From Schleiferilactobacillus harbinensis DSM 16991 (GTDB taxonomy: Bacteria; Bacillota; Bacilli; Lactobacillales; Lactobacillaceae), in assembly GCF_000425885.1 (NCBI RefSeq), contig NZ_AUEH01000012.1:1-64000 (forward strand): a DNA stretch of 64,000 bases, given 5' to 3'. The notes beneath the pieces are model-generated. The model did not search any database. It was not told the DNA's origin and saw only the letters and a program-made list of their open reading frames with translations. This document shows positions 1-7,861 of this stretch, piece after piece. A program made the position numbers and the translations under genes. How positions within the stretch are numbered: the stretch's first letter is position 1; each line of letters starts with the position of its first letter.

Positions 1-2
1 AA

Positions 3-137
3 GTCTCTAAGGAGAAGATTCGTAAGATCCAAGATGTCTTAAACCACCGGTTAAGGAAGTGCCTTGGATACCGCAGCGCAATCGCGGCGCTCCAGGCCTC
101 CCCCCTGGGCCTGGAGGAATCCCTGCCCACTACCTAA
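3..137 (+). pseudogene. IS30-type transposase, C-terminal end (partial at window edge)
   Basis: An open frame enters from the left edge and ends at a TAA at 135-137. Its residues include a stretch reading LNHRLRKCLGY, which matches the conserved N-x-R-P-R-K-x-L-G-Y tail of IS30-family DDE transposases. The piece after it (AALQASPLGLEESLPTT) is not typical of the family and may be a read-through into foreign sequence. Nothing can be said about the rest of the element because it lies outside the window. It sits next to two other broken genes, so it probably belongs to a decayed mobile patch. Confidence 0.55.
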
Positions 138-143
138 ACCAAT

Positions 144-491
144 TCACATGGATGAGTCTTCACTGTTGCACTTAATTTGACAATTCGGGACTTTAAACGA
201 ATTCTCTCGAACGATAAACTGTGGATCTTTATGAAAGCTTTCGTAGGCTCGGTATATCCGTTGAATCCCGGTACCATAATTTTCAGTGTACTTCATTTTA
301 TCAAGAATGTGGATGAGCCGCGGATTCCGTGCAGCTGTCAAACCGTCCTTGATCTCGGCTAACGTCAATCCATCTGGGATACCGCCCGGAGAGATAATCT
401 CCATGCGATCGTCAAACACTTCGACCTTCACATTGGAATGAAGCAAATAATCACGATGGACAAACGCATTGATAACTGCTTCACGCCAACT
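144..491 (-). pseudogene. C-terminal fragment of an AlbA_2/HATPase_c_4-type ATP-binding protein
   Basis: The frame carries [13 protein letters not shown], then DDRMEIISPGG and YGTGIQRI, the hallmark series of the C-terminal ATP-binding half of putative transcriptional regulators/helicases with an N-terminal AlbA_2 (Schlafen-like) domain. The N-terminal half is missing: at about 490 the homology stops exactly where the trpB fragment begins on the other strand. The stop codon side is intact. About 115 residues remain of a family usually near 400-500 residues, so the product cannot be functional. The upstream frame up to 569 is only the antisense of trpB. Confidence 0.7.
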
Positions 492-927
492 GGTCGGCGT
501 AGAAGTGGCCGGTGAAGGTGTTGATACCGACCGCACCGCCGCCACGATCGAGCGCGGCTCCGTCGGCATTTTTCACGGGATGAAGTCTCTCTTTCTCCAA
601 GATGCCAACGGCCAGATTGACAAAGTCTACTCCATCTCCGCTGGCCTGGACTATCCGGGCGTCGGGCCGGAACACGCTGCGCTGGCTAGCGCCGGTCGGG
701 CCCAATACGTGGGCATTACCGATGATGAAGCCGTCGCCGCCTTTGAATACATCGCTCGGGAGGAAGGTATCGTGGCCGCTATCGAAAGCTGCCATGCCAT
801 TGCTTACGTGCAAAAAATTGCCCCGATCATGCGTCAGGATCAGATCATTGTTTGTACCCTGTCCGGCCGTGGTGACAAAGATGTTGCCAATATCGTGAAA
901 TATAAGGGGGTGGACATTAATGAGTAA
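490..927 (+). pseudogene. trpB: Tryptophan synthase beta chain, 3' fragment
   Basis: The frame reads VGVEVAGEG, then [21 protein letters not shown] and LSGRGDKDV, which are the last third of the PLP-dependent beta subunit of tryptophan synthase. The N-terminal two thirds, including the PLP-binding lysine region, are absent; the fragment is fused at about 490 to an unrelated gene on the other strand. Its stop overlaps the start of trpA as ATGAGTAA, the usual translational coupling in trp operons. With trpA also broken, this strain cannot make tryptophan from indole-glycerol phosphate through this locus. Confidence 0.9.
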
Positions 928-1312
928 GTTACGAGAAATCTTCACTGACCACAAAGCGTTCATTCCCTTTATCGTTGCCGACGACCCGAACTTTGCCACC
1001 ACGGTCGCCAACGTGCTGGCCCTGGCGGATGGCGGTGCCGACATCGTCGAGCTGGGCATTCCCTTTTCTGATCCCTCCGCCGATGGTCCGGTGATCCAAG
1101 ATGCCGACCTGCGGGCCTTCGCCGCCAGCGTCACCCCCACCTCCGCCCACCGCGTGCAGAAAATTGCCGAAGCCGCCACTGGCTTCATCTACGTCGTTTC
1201 CGCTCTGGGGATTACCGGCCAGTGGGATGAGTTCGCGCATAATTTGACCAACCTGGTGGCTCAGATTCGACAGTACACCGATGTGCCAACGGCGATTGGG
1301 TTCGGGATTCAT
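920..1312 (+). pseudogene. trpA: Tryptophan synthase alpha chain, 5' part (interrupted by IS)
   Basis: Residues from the start codon (MSKLREIF) through ELGIPFSDPSADGPVIQDADLRAFA are a normal TrpA N-terminus with the catalytic Glu (VELGIPFSDP). At about 1134 the text jumps from FAASVT to PTSAHRVQKIAEAATGFIY, which in intact TrpA lies some 75-80 residues further on; an in-frame deletion has removed the middle of the barrel. The gene is then cut after codon CAT (1310-1312) by an IS200/IS605-type element and resumes at 2802. The first lesion alone would inactivate the enzyme. Confidence 0.92.
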
Positions 1313-1318
1313 GATAAA

Positions 1319-1363
1319 TGGGGCAAGGAAACCCATGATTTCAATCATGGGAGGAATTGCCCC
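1319..1363 (+). repeat. IS left-end hairpin
   Basis: An inner stem CCCATGATT/AATCATGGG with a 2-nt loop (1332-1351) is enclosed by an outer stem GGGGCAA/TTGCCCC (about 1319-1363). Such imperfect palindromes near the left end are the sites TnpA recognises in IS200/IS605 elements. Confidence 0.75.
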
Positions 1364-1386
1364 GACCCTTCTTTCTTTGATATAAT
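1357..1386 (+). promoter_or_regulatory. tnpB promoter
   Basis: TTGCCC at 1357-1362 and a perfect TATAAT at 1381-1386 with an 18-bp spacer stand 45 bp before the tnpB start. The -35 overlaps the outer arm of the left-end hairpin. Confidence 0.6.
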
Positions 1387-1431
1387 TTACTTAGCTGACA
1401 AGAACAAGTGTGTGGCTAAGGAGGTGCTCAT

Positions 1432-2643
1432 GTGGAACTGACCAAGACAGTCAAAATACAGATCAAGCTGGCTGCGGCAGTAGATGGCGGCTTGTTGCGA
1501 CAGGCCATGGAACAGTATCGTTTGGCCTGTGACGACGTCAGCCGCTATGTGTTCGACCATGGCTTTGTACTCAACACCACGAAACTGCAAATCGTCCTGT
1601 ATCGCGACCTGCGGACTAAATTTGGTCTGAAAGCCCAAATGGCGCAGTCAGTCCTGCGGACGGTGACCGCCCGCTATAAAGCGGTGCGCACCCAGCTGAA
1701 ACAGAAACCTTACCGCTATCAAGACGCGGCCGGCAAATGGCAAAAACAAGCTAAGGATCTGACCTGGCTGTGGTACCCGATCAGCTTCCGGCGGCCGCAG
1801 CTGGATCTGGTCCGGCGGCGGGATTGGGCCATCCGCAAGGACGGCTCTTTTTCCCTGAACACATTAGACCGCCGCATCACTGTTTGGCCGGTACTGAACC
1901 ATTGGCGCGACTATTTTGATGGCACCTGGAAACTCGGTACCGCCAAGGTACTGACCAGCGGCGGAAAGTGGTATCTGTACATCAGTGCGACTAAAGAAGT
2001 GCCGGATTATACCCAGGACCAGACCGTCCACGTCGTGGGGGTTGACCGGGGGCTGCGCTTTCTAGCCACTGCGTTTGACGAGACCGGCCGGACCATCTAC
2101 CGTTCAGGGACCCGTTTGCTCAACAAACGGCGGCGGTACAAGCACCTGCGGGCTAAATTGCAAGCCAAGGGGACCAAATCAGCGAAACGAGTCTTGAAAC
2201 GGATCCGTCAGCGAGAGAACCGCTGGATGTCGAACGAAAACCATCGTGCGGCTAAGGCACTCGTTGACTATTACGGGCCAAACACCTTGTTTGTGCTGGA
2301 AGACTTGACCGATGTTCGCTTTGCGACTGAACAGGTCGCTAAAGACCGCCGCTATGAACAGGTCAGTTGGCCGTTTTATCAGCTGGAACAGTTTCTGATT
2401 TACAAAACCGCCGCGCAGGGCAGCCATGTGCTGAAAGTGCCGTCTGATTATACCAGCCAGCGCTGGCCGCAATGCGGCGTGATCAAGAAACAGCAACGAA
2501 ATCACGACCGCCATGAATACCGGTGTGCCTGCGGTTTCCAGGCCAATGATGACCAGTCGGCCGCCATGAACATCCAGCAGCTGGGCAGCCAGTGGCTGGC
2601 CGGTACTGCTAAACCGCGATACACGCGCAAGCGAACCGGCTAG
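1432..2643 (+). CDS. tnpB: TnpB RNA-guided nuclease (OrfB) with altered zinc ribbon
   Basis: This is a 403-residue TnpB, the RNA-guided DNA endonuclease of IS200/IS605 elements. The RuvC acidic triad is visible: Asp in GVDRGLRF (about residue 202), Glu in FVLEDLTDV (about 288) and Asp in NDDQSAAMN (about 372). The zinc ribbon should have two C-x2-C pairs; the second is present (YRCACGF) but the first reads SQRWPQCG, with Trp where the family has Cys, a one-base change. The start is GTG 1432 because AAGGAGG at 1418-1424 is correctly spaced from it; the ATG two bases earlier is out of frame. The change in the ribbon may weaken the enzyme. Confidence 0.9.
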   Translation: MELTKTVKIQIKLAAAVDGGLLRQAMEQYRLACDDVSRYVFDHGFVLNTTKLQIVLYRDLRTKFGLKAQMAQSVLRTVTARYKAVRTQLKQKPYRYQDAAGKWQKQAKDLTWLWYPISFRRPQLDLVRRRDWAIRKDGSFSLNTLDRRITVWPVLNHWRDYFDGTWKLGTAKVLTSGGKWYLYISATKEVPDYTQDQTVHVVGVDRGLRFLATAFDETGRTIYRSGTRLLNKRRRYKHLRAKLQAKGTKSAKRVLKRIRQRENRWMSNENHRAAKALVDYYGPNTLFVLEDLTDVRFATEQVAKDRRYEQVSWPFYQLEQFLIYKTAAQGSHVLKVPSDYTSQRWPQCGVIKKQQRNHDRHEYRCACGFQANDDQSAAMNIQQLGSQWLAGTAKPRYTRKRTG

Positions 2644-2801
2644 AGAAAAACTGCATCTGCGGGAGCCGTCAGCCCCCGAGGCCGTTGAGACACGACCTGA
2701 GATGTGACCACACCAAGTAGGAGCCGTTAGGCGTTTGCACTACTGCTGCCCGTTGAGCAGCGTGAGTCACAAGCCCGTCACTTTAGTGGCGGGTAGTTGA
2801 C
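2644..2801 (+). ncRNA. Candidate omega RNA / IS right end
   Basis: The stretch from the tnpB stop to the right end is non-coding and rich in G/C stem segments. It ends in a hairpin CCCGTCAC-TTTA-GTGGCGGG (2773-2792) followed by GTAGTTGAC. In TnpB systems the RNA made from this region ends at the right border and uses the flanking host sequence as guide. Here the guide would start ACGCCGGCGCAGG in trpA. No precise RNA ends can be read from sequence. Confidence 0.45.
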
Positions 2802-2981
2802 ACGCCGGCGCAGGCGAGAAAAATGAGCGACCTGGCCGATGGCGCAATCATCGGCAGTGCCATTGTTGATTTGGTCCGGCAGCATGGAACGGCGGCACCG
2901 CGGTACTTAGCAGCGTATACCCGGGAGATTCGGGCGGCAATTGACGCGGAAGAACCCGCGGCGGCGGCCAAACCGGCATGA
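2802..2981 (+). pseudogene. trpA: Tryptophan synthase alpha chain, 3' part
   Basis: Directly after the right end of the IS element the frame reads TPAQAR, then DGAIIGSAIVDLV, the C-terminal phosphate-binding region of TrpA, and stops at TGA 2979-2981. Joining ...FGIH (to 1312) with TPAQAR... (from 2802) restores the family sequence with no base gained or lost, which fixes the element borders and shows that no target duplication was made. An Ala-rich tail (AAAAKPA) ends the protein. Confidence 0.9.
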
Positions 2982-3014
2982 CTGATCTACCGACAACACC
3001 CCCATGAACAACCA

Positions 3015-3061
3015 AAATATCGGCTTGCCTTCATCGCGTACTGAAGGGCAGGCCGATATTT
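3015..3061. terminator. Bidirectional terminator between trpA remnant and HTH gene
   Basis: AAATATCGGC...CCTTCA pairs with TGAAGG...GGCCGATATTT over almost 19 bp around an 8-nt loop. It lies between two convergent genes; the A/T-rich outer arms give U-rich tails in both directions. Confidence 0.7.
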
Positions 3062-3066
3062 GCTCG

Positions 3067-3408
3067 TTACAATTTGTCCTGCAGCGCATGCAGCACTGCG
3101 TTATTTGCCTCAGACGGCAGCGCACCCGCTTCGTAGCTGACCACCGTGGTCAGATTCCACCCCAGCATGTCGGCAAACTCGCTTTGCGTCAGGTTAATCT
3201 GCTTGCGCAAGGTGACGATGTCTTGGGAAGAAAAGTAGTCGTGCCGCCCGCGGCATACGGCAAACGTCTGCTCAATAGCAGCGTCATCCAATTGCTGGTC
3301 GAATACCGGTTTCCCAGTTTCTACATTAATTCGAGCGCTTGCCGTTATTGCTATTTCTTCACCGCGAATGGTGTACGTCTCTTTAAGTGGTATGACTTTT
3401 GTGGACAT
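3067..3408 (-). CDS. XRE-family HTH protein, MqsA/HigA-like antitoxin
   Basis: A 113-residue protein with a C-terminal HTH (about residues 55-112: LRKQINLTQSEFADMLGW...VVSYEAG) of the kind found in YgiT/MqsA-type antitoxins, which bind DNA and repress their own operon. The N-terminal part resembles the linker of those proteins but has no Cys pairs for the zinc site of MqsA. The start is the ATG at 3408, preceded by GGAGGCG; the longer frame to 3450 overlaps the upstream gene. It follows an unknown gene by 17 bp, which is the usual toxin-antitoxin order. The antitoxin role is inferred from the HTH type and gene order only. Confidence 0.6.
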   Translation of the reverse strand: MSTKVIPLKETYTIRGEEIAITASARINVETGKPVFDQQLDDAAIEQTFAVCRGRHDYFSSQDIVTLRKQINLTQSEFADMLGWNLTTVVSYEAGALPSEANNAVLHALQDKL

Positions 3409-3425
3409 TGACTGCGCCTCCTTAC

Positions 3426-3830
3426 TTATTCTTGCTTGCGTGTGTACCATTCATATGCTTTGCGCGCTTCAGCAACAATCTCTGCTCCAAGAATGCCGCT
3501 TTCCGAAATATTCTTAACCCAACGCACCGTAATATATCCCCAGGGATCGCTCCACTTAGCCTTATCCGAACGCTTTGAAAATCGGATATGGTTATTCCAC
3601 ACATCATCAATGTGGCGGACTACCAGTTCGGTTAATTCCTTCTTCTGGGCCGCCGTTGATGTTTTCCAAGCTAGCTGTAAATCCCTGCGTTCGAAAATAT
3701 TAACCCTGAGGCCGTCACTAGCGTCTTCCTCCATTTCAGAGCGCAACTGTGAAATATAAAGCGTCGCAGCTTCTGCCTCGTTTTCAGAAACCACATGCAA
3801 CTTATCATCAATCATCACTACTTTGGTCAT
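3426..3830 (-). CDS. Unknown 134-aa protein, possible toxin partner
   Basis: No family recognised. The protein is charged and soluble, with many Glu, Lys and Trp and no signal peptide. A well-formed ribosome site (TTTAGGAGG) precedes the ATG at 3830, and this site is locked in a long inverted repeat (see 3842-3900). It is the first gene of a two-gene unit with the HTH protein at 3067-3408. Size and position suit a toxin of a type II pair, but no catalytic motif is visible. Confidence 0.6.
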   Translation of the reverse strand: MTKVVMIDDKLHVVSENEAEAATLYISQLRSEMEEDASDGLRVNIFERRDLQLAWKTSTAAQKKELTELVVRHIDDVWNNHIRFSKRSDKAKWSDPWGYITVRWVKNISESGILGAEIVAEARKAYEWYTRKQE

Positions 3831-3841
3831 TTTCCATTCCT

Positions 3842-3900
3842 CCTAAAGTTTTCTGCAAACAAAAAGTCGCACACGTATGCACGACTAAAGAAACTTTAGG
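3842..3900 (-). promoter_or_regulatory. Nested hairpin leader covering the ribosome site of the TA-like operon
   Basis: CCTAAAGTTT (3842-3851) and AAACTTTAGG (3891-3900) are perfect 10-bp inverted arms. Read on the minus strand the downstream arm contains part of the Shine-Dalgarno sequence (TTTAGGAGG), so pairing would hide it. Inside lies a smaller stem AGTCG/CGACT followed by a T run, a weak terminator shape. The two stems can coexist, which suggests tight control of the 3426-3830 gene. Confidence 0.45.
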
Positions 3901-4133
3901 TGCATCCGTCTATGGTGGGGCACGTTGCCATAAAGGTACGTTGCCGGCCGGTCACAGTGCATAGCCACTACCGACGCTCTTGATACAGAACGACTATTTA
4001 TTTGACTTTATTGTTCCATAGCCAGTAAGTGATGTCAATACTGCCGGCCGCTTAACACAATTACCAAGTCCGCTTGGTATAAACTATAGACACTTCTTCG
4101 GTACGATGACTAAGAGATGGGGAGGTGTGTGCT

Positions 4134-5306
4134 GTGGCAGACGACAAACAAATTATCCAAGCTAAATTTGGTGCTGCTTTAATGCGCCTGCGTCAGGCCC
4201 AGCACTGCACCCGTCAAGAAGTTGTCGACCACAATGATATCTCGCTTAACGCCTTAGCCAGTATTGAAAACGGGCAGGCCCTTGTTAAACTGGACACGCT
4301 CTCCATGCTATTGCAGTATTACAATACGTCACTGGAAGATTTCTCCACCCAATACGTGGACGCGGCCAACAATTCAGATTTCGCCACGCTAATGCAGCAA
4401 TCTATCACACCAGATACGCGGTTCTTCATCCTTGACACAAAGGGCGCCACCCCGGCCAACAACTATTCAGACCAAGATTTCTTCCAGTATCACTGGAATG
4501 CTCGGCAATTCAATAAAATGCGCACCGGTGATTGGTTTATCTATCGACGGCCCCAAGGCAGTGCCAAATTTTGGTATTTCTTTGGTGCTGGCCAAATCGG
4601 TCCGATCACCCACGACACCCAGGGCAACCAGCATGCCCAGATCATCAATTCAATTGCGTTCACCTATTATTTGACTCCGGAAGATCTGGCTGATTTTCCC
4701 TGGACATTTCGTCAACGAACACGCCAGGATTGGCAGCATTTCTTTAATCAATACGGCATGACTGAAATCAGACCGGCGGACTACCACGGTCTGCTAACCA
4801 TTGCTCTGGACCAGATGAACGGCCAATCACTGCCGCCGCTCACCCGCGCAATCGTTAAAGAGGACGTGGCCGTCTACCGCGATATCCACCAGGGTCGATT
4901 CGGCGTAACGGAAAAAATTGAGCCGCACAAACAGCGCATCGGCCAGAGTCAGCTCGCCGAACTGGTCCGGTTGAACTACAGCTACCAATGCGCCGTGACC
5001 GGTATCCATACCCGTCCACTGCTGATTGCATCGCACATCATCCCTTGGGCCGTATCACCCCAGGATCGGCTGGACCCCAGCAACGTGATCTGCCTATCGC
5101 CATTGTGGGACAAAGTGTTCGATCAGGGCCTCATCACGTTCGATGCATCCGATCGCACCATCCGACTAGCCGCCCAAGTGCAAGCGGATAATCAATTGTA
5201 CCGCGAATTGGCGCCGTTTAAGGGCAGAAAGCTGCATGATCCCGTGCACGATAAACCCAAAGAGGAATTTCTGGCGTATCACAATCAAAAAATCTTCAAG
5301 GGTTAA
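4134..5306 (+). CDS. HTH / PUA-like(?) / HNH endonuclease, candidate modification-dependent nuclease
   Basis: About 390 residues in three parts. Residues 5-65 are an XRE-type HTH (LRQAQHCTRQEVVDHNDISL). Residues about 85-185 contain FFQYHWNARQFNKMRTGDWFIYRRPQG, which looks like an EVE/PUA-superfamily fold used to read modified bases; this match is by eye and unproven. Residues about 270-345 are an HNH_2 nuclease: YQCAVTG, ASHIIPW, then DPSNVICLSPLWDKVFDQGLITF. Start GTG 4134 is chosen because GGAGG at 4121-4125 is 8 nt away. It stands alone facing a GNAT gene and near an Mrr-like gene, so a defence role is likely. Alternatively it is a simple HNH restriction nuclease with its own repressor domain. 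Confidence 0.7.
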   Translation: MADDKQIIQAKFGAALMRLRQAQHCTRQEVVDHNDISLNALASIENGQALVKLDTLSMLLQYYNTSLEDFSTQYVDAANNSDFATLMQQSITPDTRFFILDTKGATPANNYSDQDFFQYHWNARQFNKMRTGDWFIYRRPQGSAKFWYFFGAGQIGPITHDTQGNQHAQIINSIAFTYYLTPEDLADFPWTFRQRTRQDWQHFFNQYGMTEIRPADYHGLLTIALDQMNGQSLPPLTRAIVKEDVAVYRDIHQGRFGVTEKIEPHKQRIGQSQLAELVRLNYSYQCAVTGIHTRPLLIASHIIPWAVSPQDRLDPSNVICLSPLWDKVFDQGLITFDASDRTIRLAAQVQADNQLYRELAPFKGRKLHDPVHDKPKEEFLAYHNQKIFKG

Positions 5307-5872
5307 AATTGCTCGATAAAATGATTGGGATATTTGTCCCAATATTCGCGATATACCAGTGCATCTGTTTGCGCTAGATTGAGCTGATACATCCGAAAAG
5401 TAACCAAGATGTCTTTGGGTTGCCACTGTTCTTTGTAGGAATACTGGTATTGCATGCCCAATCGCTGCATCACCTTGCCGCTGGTGGGGTTGTTAACGTC
5501 GTGAGTGGCAGTGATGAAAGGCAGCTGTTGCGCCCATAATTCCGTGACGACAGCGCCGGCCGCCTCAGTCGTAATGCCCTGACTCCAATAGGCTTTGCGC
5601 AGGCCGTAGCCAAGATCGCGGCTCGGTCCTTTTCCGATGGTGACGTAACCAATCGGTGTGTCATCATCGCGCAAACAGATGGCGTACCACCGGGACTCAG
5701 AATTTGGTGCAATCCGTTTTTGATAGAAATCCTGCGCTTCTGCCAATGATTGGATCGGCCACCACGGTAAAAAACGATTCACATCCTTGTCCGCCAAAAT
5801 CGCGTACAGAGCCGCCAAATCAGTTGGGCTATTTTGAAATGGTCTAATAACGAGTCGTTCGGTTTTTTTCAT
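5303..5872 (-). CDS. GNAT acetyltransferase (RimJ/RimL-like)
   Basis: A 189-residue protein starting TERLVIRPFQ, then WYAICLRDDDTPIGYVTIG and GYGLRKAYWSQGITTEAAGAVV, the acetyl-CoA binding pattern of GNAT family 3 enzymes that acetylate ribosomal protein N-termini or small amines. The substrate is unknown. ATG 5872 is chosen over the ATG at 5881 because GGAGG sits 9 nt upstream of it. It overlaps the end of the HNH gene by 4 bp, tail to tail, and is divergent from a second GNAT gene. Confidence 0.8.
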   Translation of the reverse strand: MKKTERLVIRPFQNSPTDLAALYAILADKDVNRFLPWWPIQSLAEAQDFYQKRIAPNSESRWYAICLRDDDTPIGYVTIGKGPSRDLGYGLRKAYWSQGITTEAAGAVVTELWAQQLPFITATHDVNNPTSGKVMQRLGMQYQYSYKEQWQPKDILVTFRMYQLNLAQTDALVYREYWDKYPNHFIEQF

Positions 5873-5973
5873 GATTGCCATCCTCCAAGAAGTTCAATTT
5901 TCCCTGTTCACTCTTCTATCTCCCGGCACATTGTGTATACAATAACCCCAAGAATCACGAGAGGGTGGTCACG

Positions 5974-6513
5974 ATGACGAGAACGTATTTTCTAAAAACT
6001 CAGCGAATTGGTTTTGCCGTGTGGCAGAAAACCGACTTGCCGCTAGCTAAACAATTGTGGGGTGATCCGCGAGTGACCCACTATATCCACCAGAATGGTG
6101 CATTCAATCCAGCAGAGATTGCCACGCGGCTGCAAACCGAAATCAATCAGGAGAAAACTGCTGCAATGCAATACTGGCCGATTTTCAACCTGACCACTGG
6201 TCAATTCATTGGTTGCTGCGGTCTGAAACCAGTAGTAAACGGGGCAGAGCTGGGGTACCATTTACGGCCTGAGTTTTGGCATCAGGGTTATGCCGCCGAG
6301 GCGGCTGCCGCTGCCATTCATTACGCCTTCAATCAGCTCAAACTCCCGCAATTGGTCGCTGGTCATCACCCGGCTAATCTGGCTTCCGGTATTATTTTAA
6401 GAAATCTGGGATTTCACTTTATTGGCACGGAATACTATGCCCCAACAGGGTTGGAACATCCGACCTATGTGTTGGTGAACCGTAGGCAGGTCAACCCAAA
6501 AGCAACTCGCTAA
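5974..6513 (+). CDS. GNAT acetyltransferase (RimJ/RimL-like)
   Basis: A 179-residue GNAT protein: TQRIGFAVWQKTDLPLAKQLWGD at the start, then FIGCCGLKP, ELGYHLRPEFWHQGYAAEAAAA and ILRNLGFHFIG, the usual order of motifs. The start ATG 5974 has GAGAGGGTGG upstream. It diverges from the GNAT gene at 5303-5872 but is not a close copy of it. Substrate unknown; it acts in the cytoplasm. Confidence 0.8.
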   Translation: MTRTYFLKTQRIGFAVWQKTDLPLAKQLWGDPRVTHYIHQNGAFNPAEIATRLQTEINQEKTAAMQYWPIFNLTTGQFIGCCGLKPVVNGAELGYHLRPEFWHQGYAAEAAAAAIHYAFNQLKLPQLVAGHHPANLASGIILRNLGFHFIGTEYYAPTGLEHPTYVLVNRRQVNPKATR

Positions 6514-6676
6514 AGTTCCTAATTTCGCTGGGTGACCGGACTAGTTAACACGATGGAAATCGATTGGCCATCCTGAATTATCGAATTTCTAATTGTTTCA
6601 TGGTTAATAAATCGTTCGTCCCTTCAAAGGATTTTTCGTTAATGCAAGCGCTGTAATTTCAGATGAAACAGTATGC

Positions 6677-6682
6677 TACAAT
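6677..6682 (+). promoter_or_regulatory. Extended -10 element upstream of the Mrr-like gene
   Basis: TGCTACAAT at 6674-6682 is an extended -10 motif 65 bp before the start at 6747. No clear -35 is seen. The 230 bp between the GNAT gene and this gene hold nothing else recognisable. Confidence 0.4.
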
Positions 6683-6746
6683 CCATGTTAGAAAGTGCAC
6701 GATCACCGATCGAAGCACTCAATAATTCATGAGGAGAGCGATTGTT

Positions 6747-7760
6747 ATGGACTTAATGCATCGTATCACACACGAGAATGATCAAACAAAGAAGTTACTG
6801 GCATCCCAAAACAAATTGCCCATTGGCTACGCCGCTTTTGTCAAAAAGAATCAAGCGGAAGAAATCATGGCAGAAGCAGATAAATCGGATAAGCGAAACT
6901 TTGCCAGATTCTTCGTTGAGTTGGGAGAAAAGGATGGCTTTGACTGGATGACACCCATGCGCAGCTACTTTCTCTATAACTTTTTGCGGTTAACCGTTGG
7001 TGACCGGATTTTGGTGCCGTCTCCAGGGCAATTTAGTATATTTGAAGTGACTGGTGTGCCCGAAGCTCTCACTCAAGATGATGTCAATAACGCCGATTTA
7101 GGTTTCGCGGTCACTGTTAAACCGATTGCAGAGCATTTACCCCGTAATAACTACCTTGGATCGGCACTCACTTCAAAGCTCAAATACCGAGGGACCAATC
7201 TGGTTCTCTCAACGGCCGAAGTCGATAGATTAATCGAGACCCTCAATACAAAGACCACCATCACCGACTTCTCCGCAACAAAAGATGCCGTTGTTGAACA
7301 GGTGCAAAAATATATAATCGATAAGCTAACCCCAGATCAGTTGGAGTTGCTAGTCAAAAACTATTTGGAAAACCTCGGTGCCGACAAGACATATATACCA
7401 TCAAAAAACGGCCAACGCAATGATAACGATCCCGTTGCCGACATTGACGTCATGGGTCAATTCAACAATTTAGGTATTGCTGTTTATGCTCAGGTCAAGC
7501 ATCACAAGGGGGCTGAAAGCCATGCCGGTTTCACCCATGCAATAGCTCAACTGGCGGCAAGCAGGTACACTGGGATTCAGGAGTACGATTCGCTTATACC
7601 CGTCAAGTGGCTGGTCACAACGGCCAAGGTTGATAGTGAGTGGATAGAAGATGTTGCTCCGCAGAATATTCGCGTTATTCAAAATGACGAATTCGCTACC
7701 CTATTGGTTGAAAACGGATTGACGATCAATGCGGATACATTCACCAACACTCCTGAATAA
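6747..7760 (+). CDS. Mrr-like restriction endonuclease (PD-(D/E)XK)
   Basis: A 337-residue protein. The C-terminal third carries the Mrr_cat core: LVKNYLENLGADKTY, then DPVADIDVMG and VYAQVKHHKG, giving the catalytic D...QxK arrangement of Mrr nucleases. The N-terminal part contains GDRILVPSPGQFSIFEVTG, a beta-rich pattern that resembles PUA/EVE-like modules seen in front of Mrr domains in other restriction enzymes (inference). The ATG at 6747 has GAGGAG 11 nt upstream; the ATG at 6729 has none. No methyltransferase partner is next to it, which fits a type IV enzyme that attacks modified or foreign DNA. Confidence 0.75.
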   Translation: MDLMHRITHENDQTKKLLASQNKLPIGYAAFVKKNQAEEIMAEADKSDKRNFARFFVELGEKDGFDWMTPMRSYFLYNFLRLTVGDRILVPSPGQFSIFEVTGVPEALTQDDVNNADLGFAVTVKPIAEHLPRNNYLGSALTSKLKYRGTNLVLSTAEVDRLIETLNTKTTITDFSATKDAVVEQVQKYIIDKLTPDQLELLVKNYLENLGADKTYIPSKNGQRNDNDPVADIDVMGQFNNLGIAVYAQVKHHKGAESHAGFTHAIAQLAASRYTGIQEYDSLIPVKWLVTTAKVDSEWIEDVAPQNIRVIQNDEFATLLVENGLTINADTFTNTPE

Positions 7761-7798
7761 CCCATTAATTATGTTTATATATTTTTGAATATTTACAA

Positions 7799-7837
7799 GA
7801 AAAAGAAAGCAAGGTCTGCTGACCCTGCTTTCTTTTT
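7799..7837. terminator. Bidirectional terminator
   Basis: AGAAAAAGAAAGCA.GGTC pairs with GACC.TGCTTTCTTTTT around a TGCT loop, between the convergent Mrr-like and acetolactate synthase genes. Confidence 0.8.
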
Positions 7838-7861
7838 CAAGATAAATTACATATGATGCTC

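Larger units (their letters stand above)
1313..2801 (+). mobile_element. IS200/IS605-superfamily element carrying only tnpB (IS1341-like)
   Basis: The element is precisely bounded by the two halves of trpA. There are no inverted terminal repeats and no target duplication; instead each end has a subterminal hairpin, as in IS200/IS605 elements. The left hairpin lies at 1319-1363 and the right hairpin at 2773-2790, followed by GTAGTTGAC at the end. The left flank is ATTCAT, which would serve as the target/TAM motif. The only gene is tnpB; no tnpA transposase is present, so it must be mobilised in trans. Insertion keeps the trpA frame split exactly at a codon border. Confidence 0.9.
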
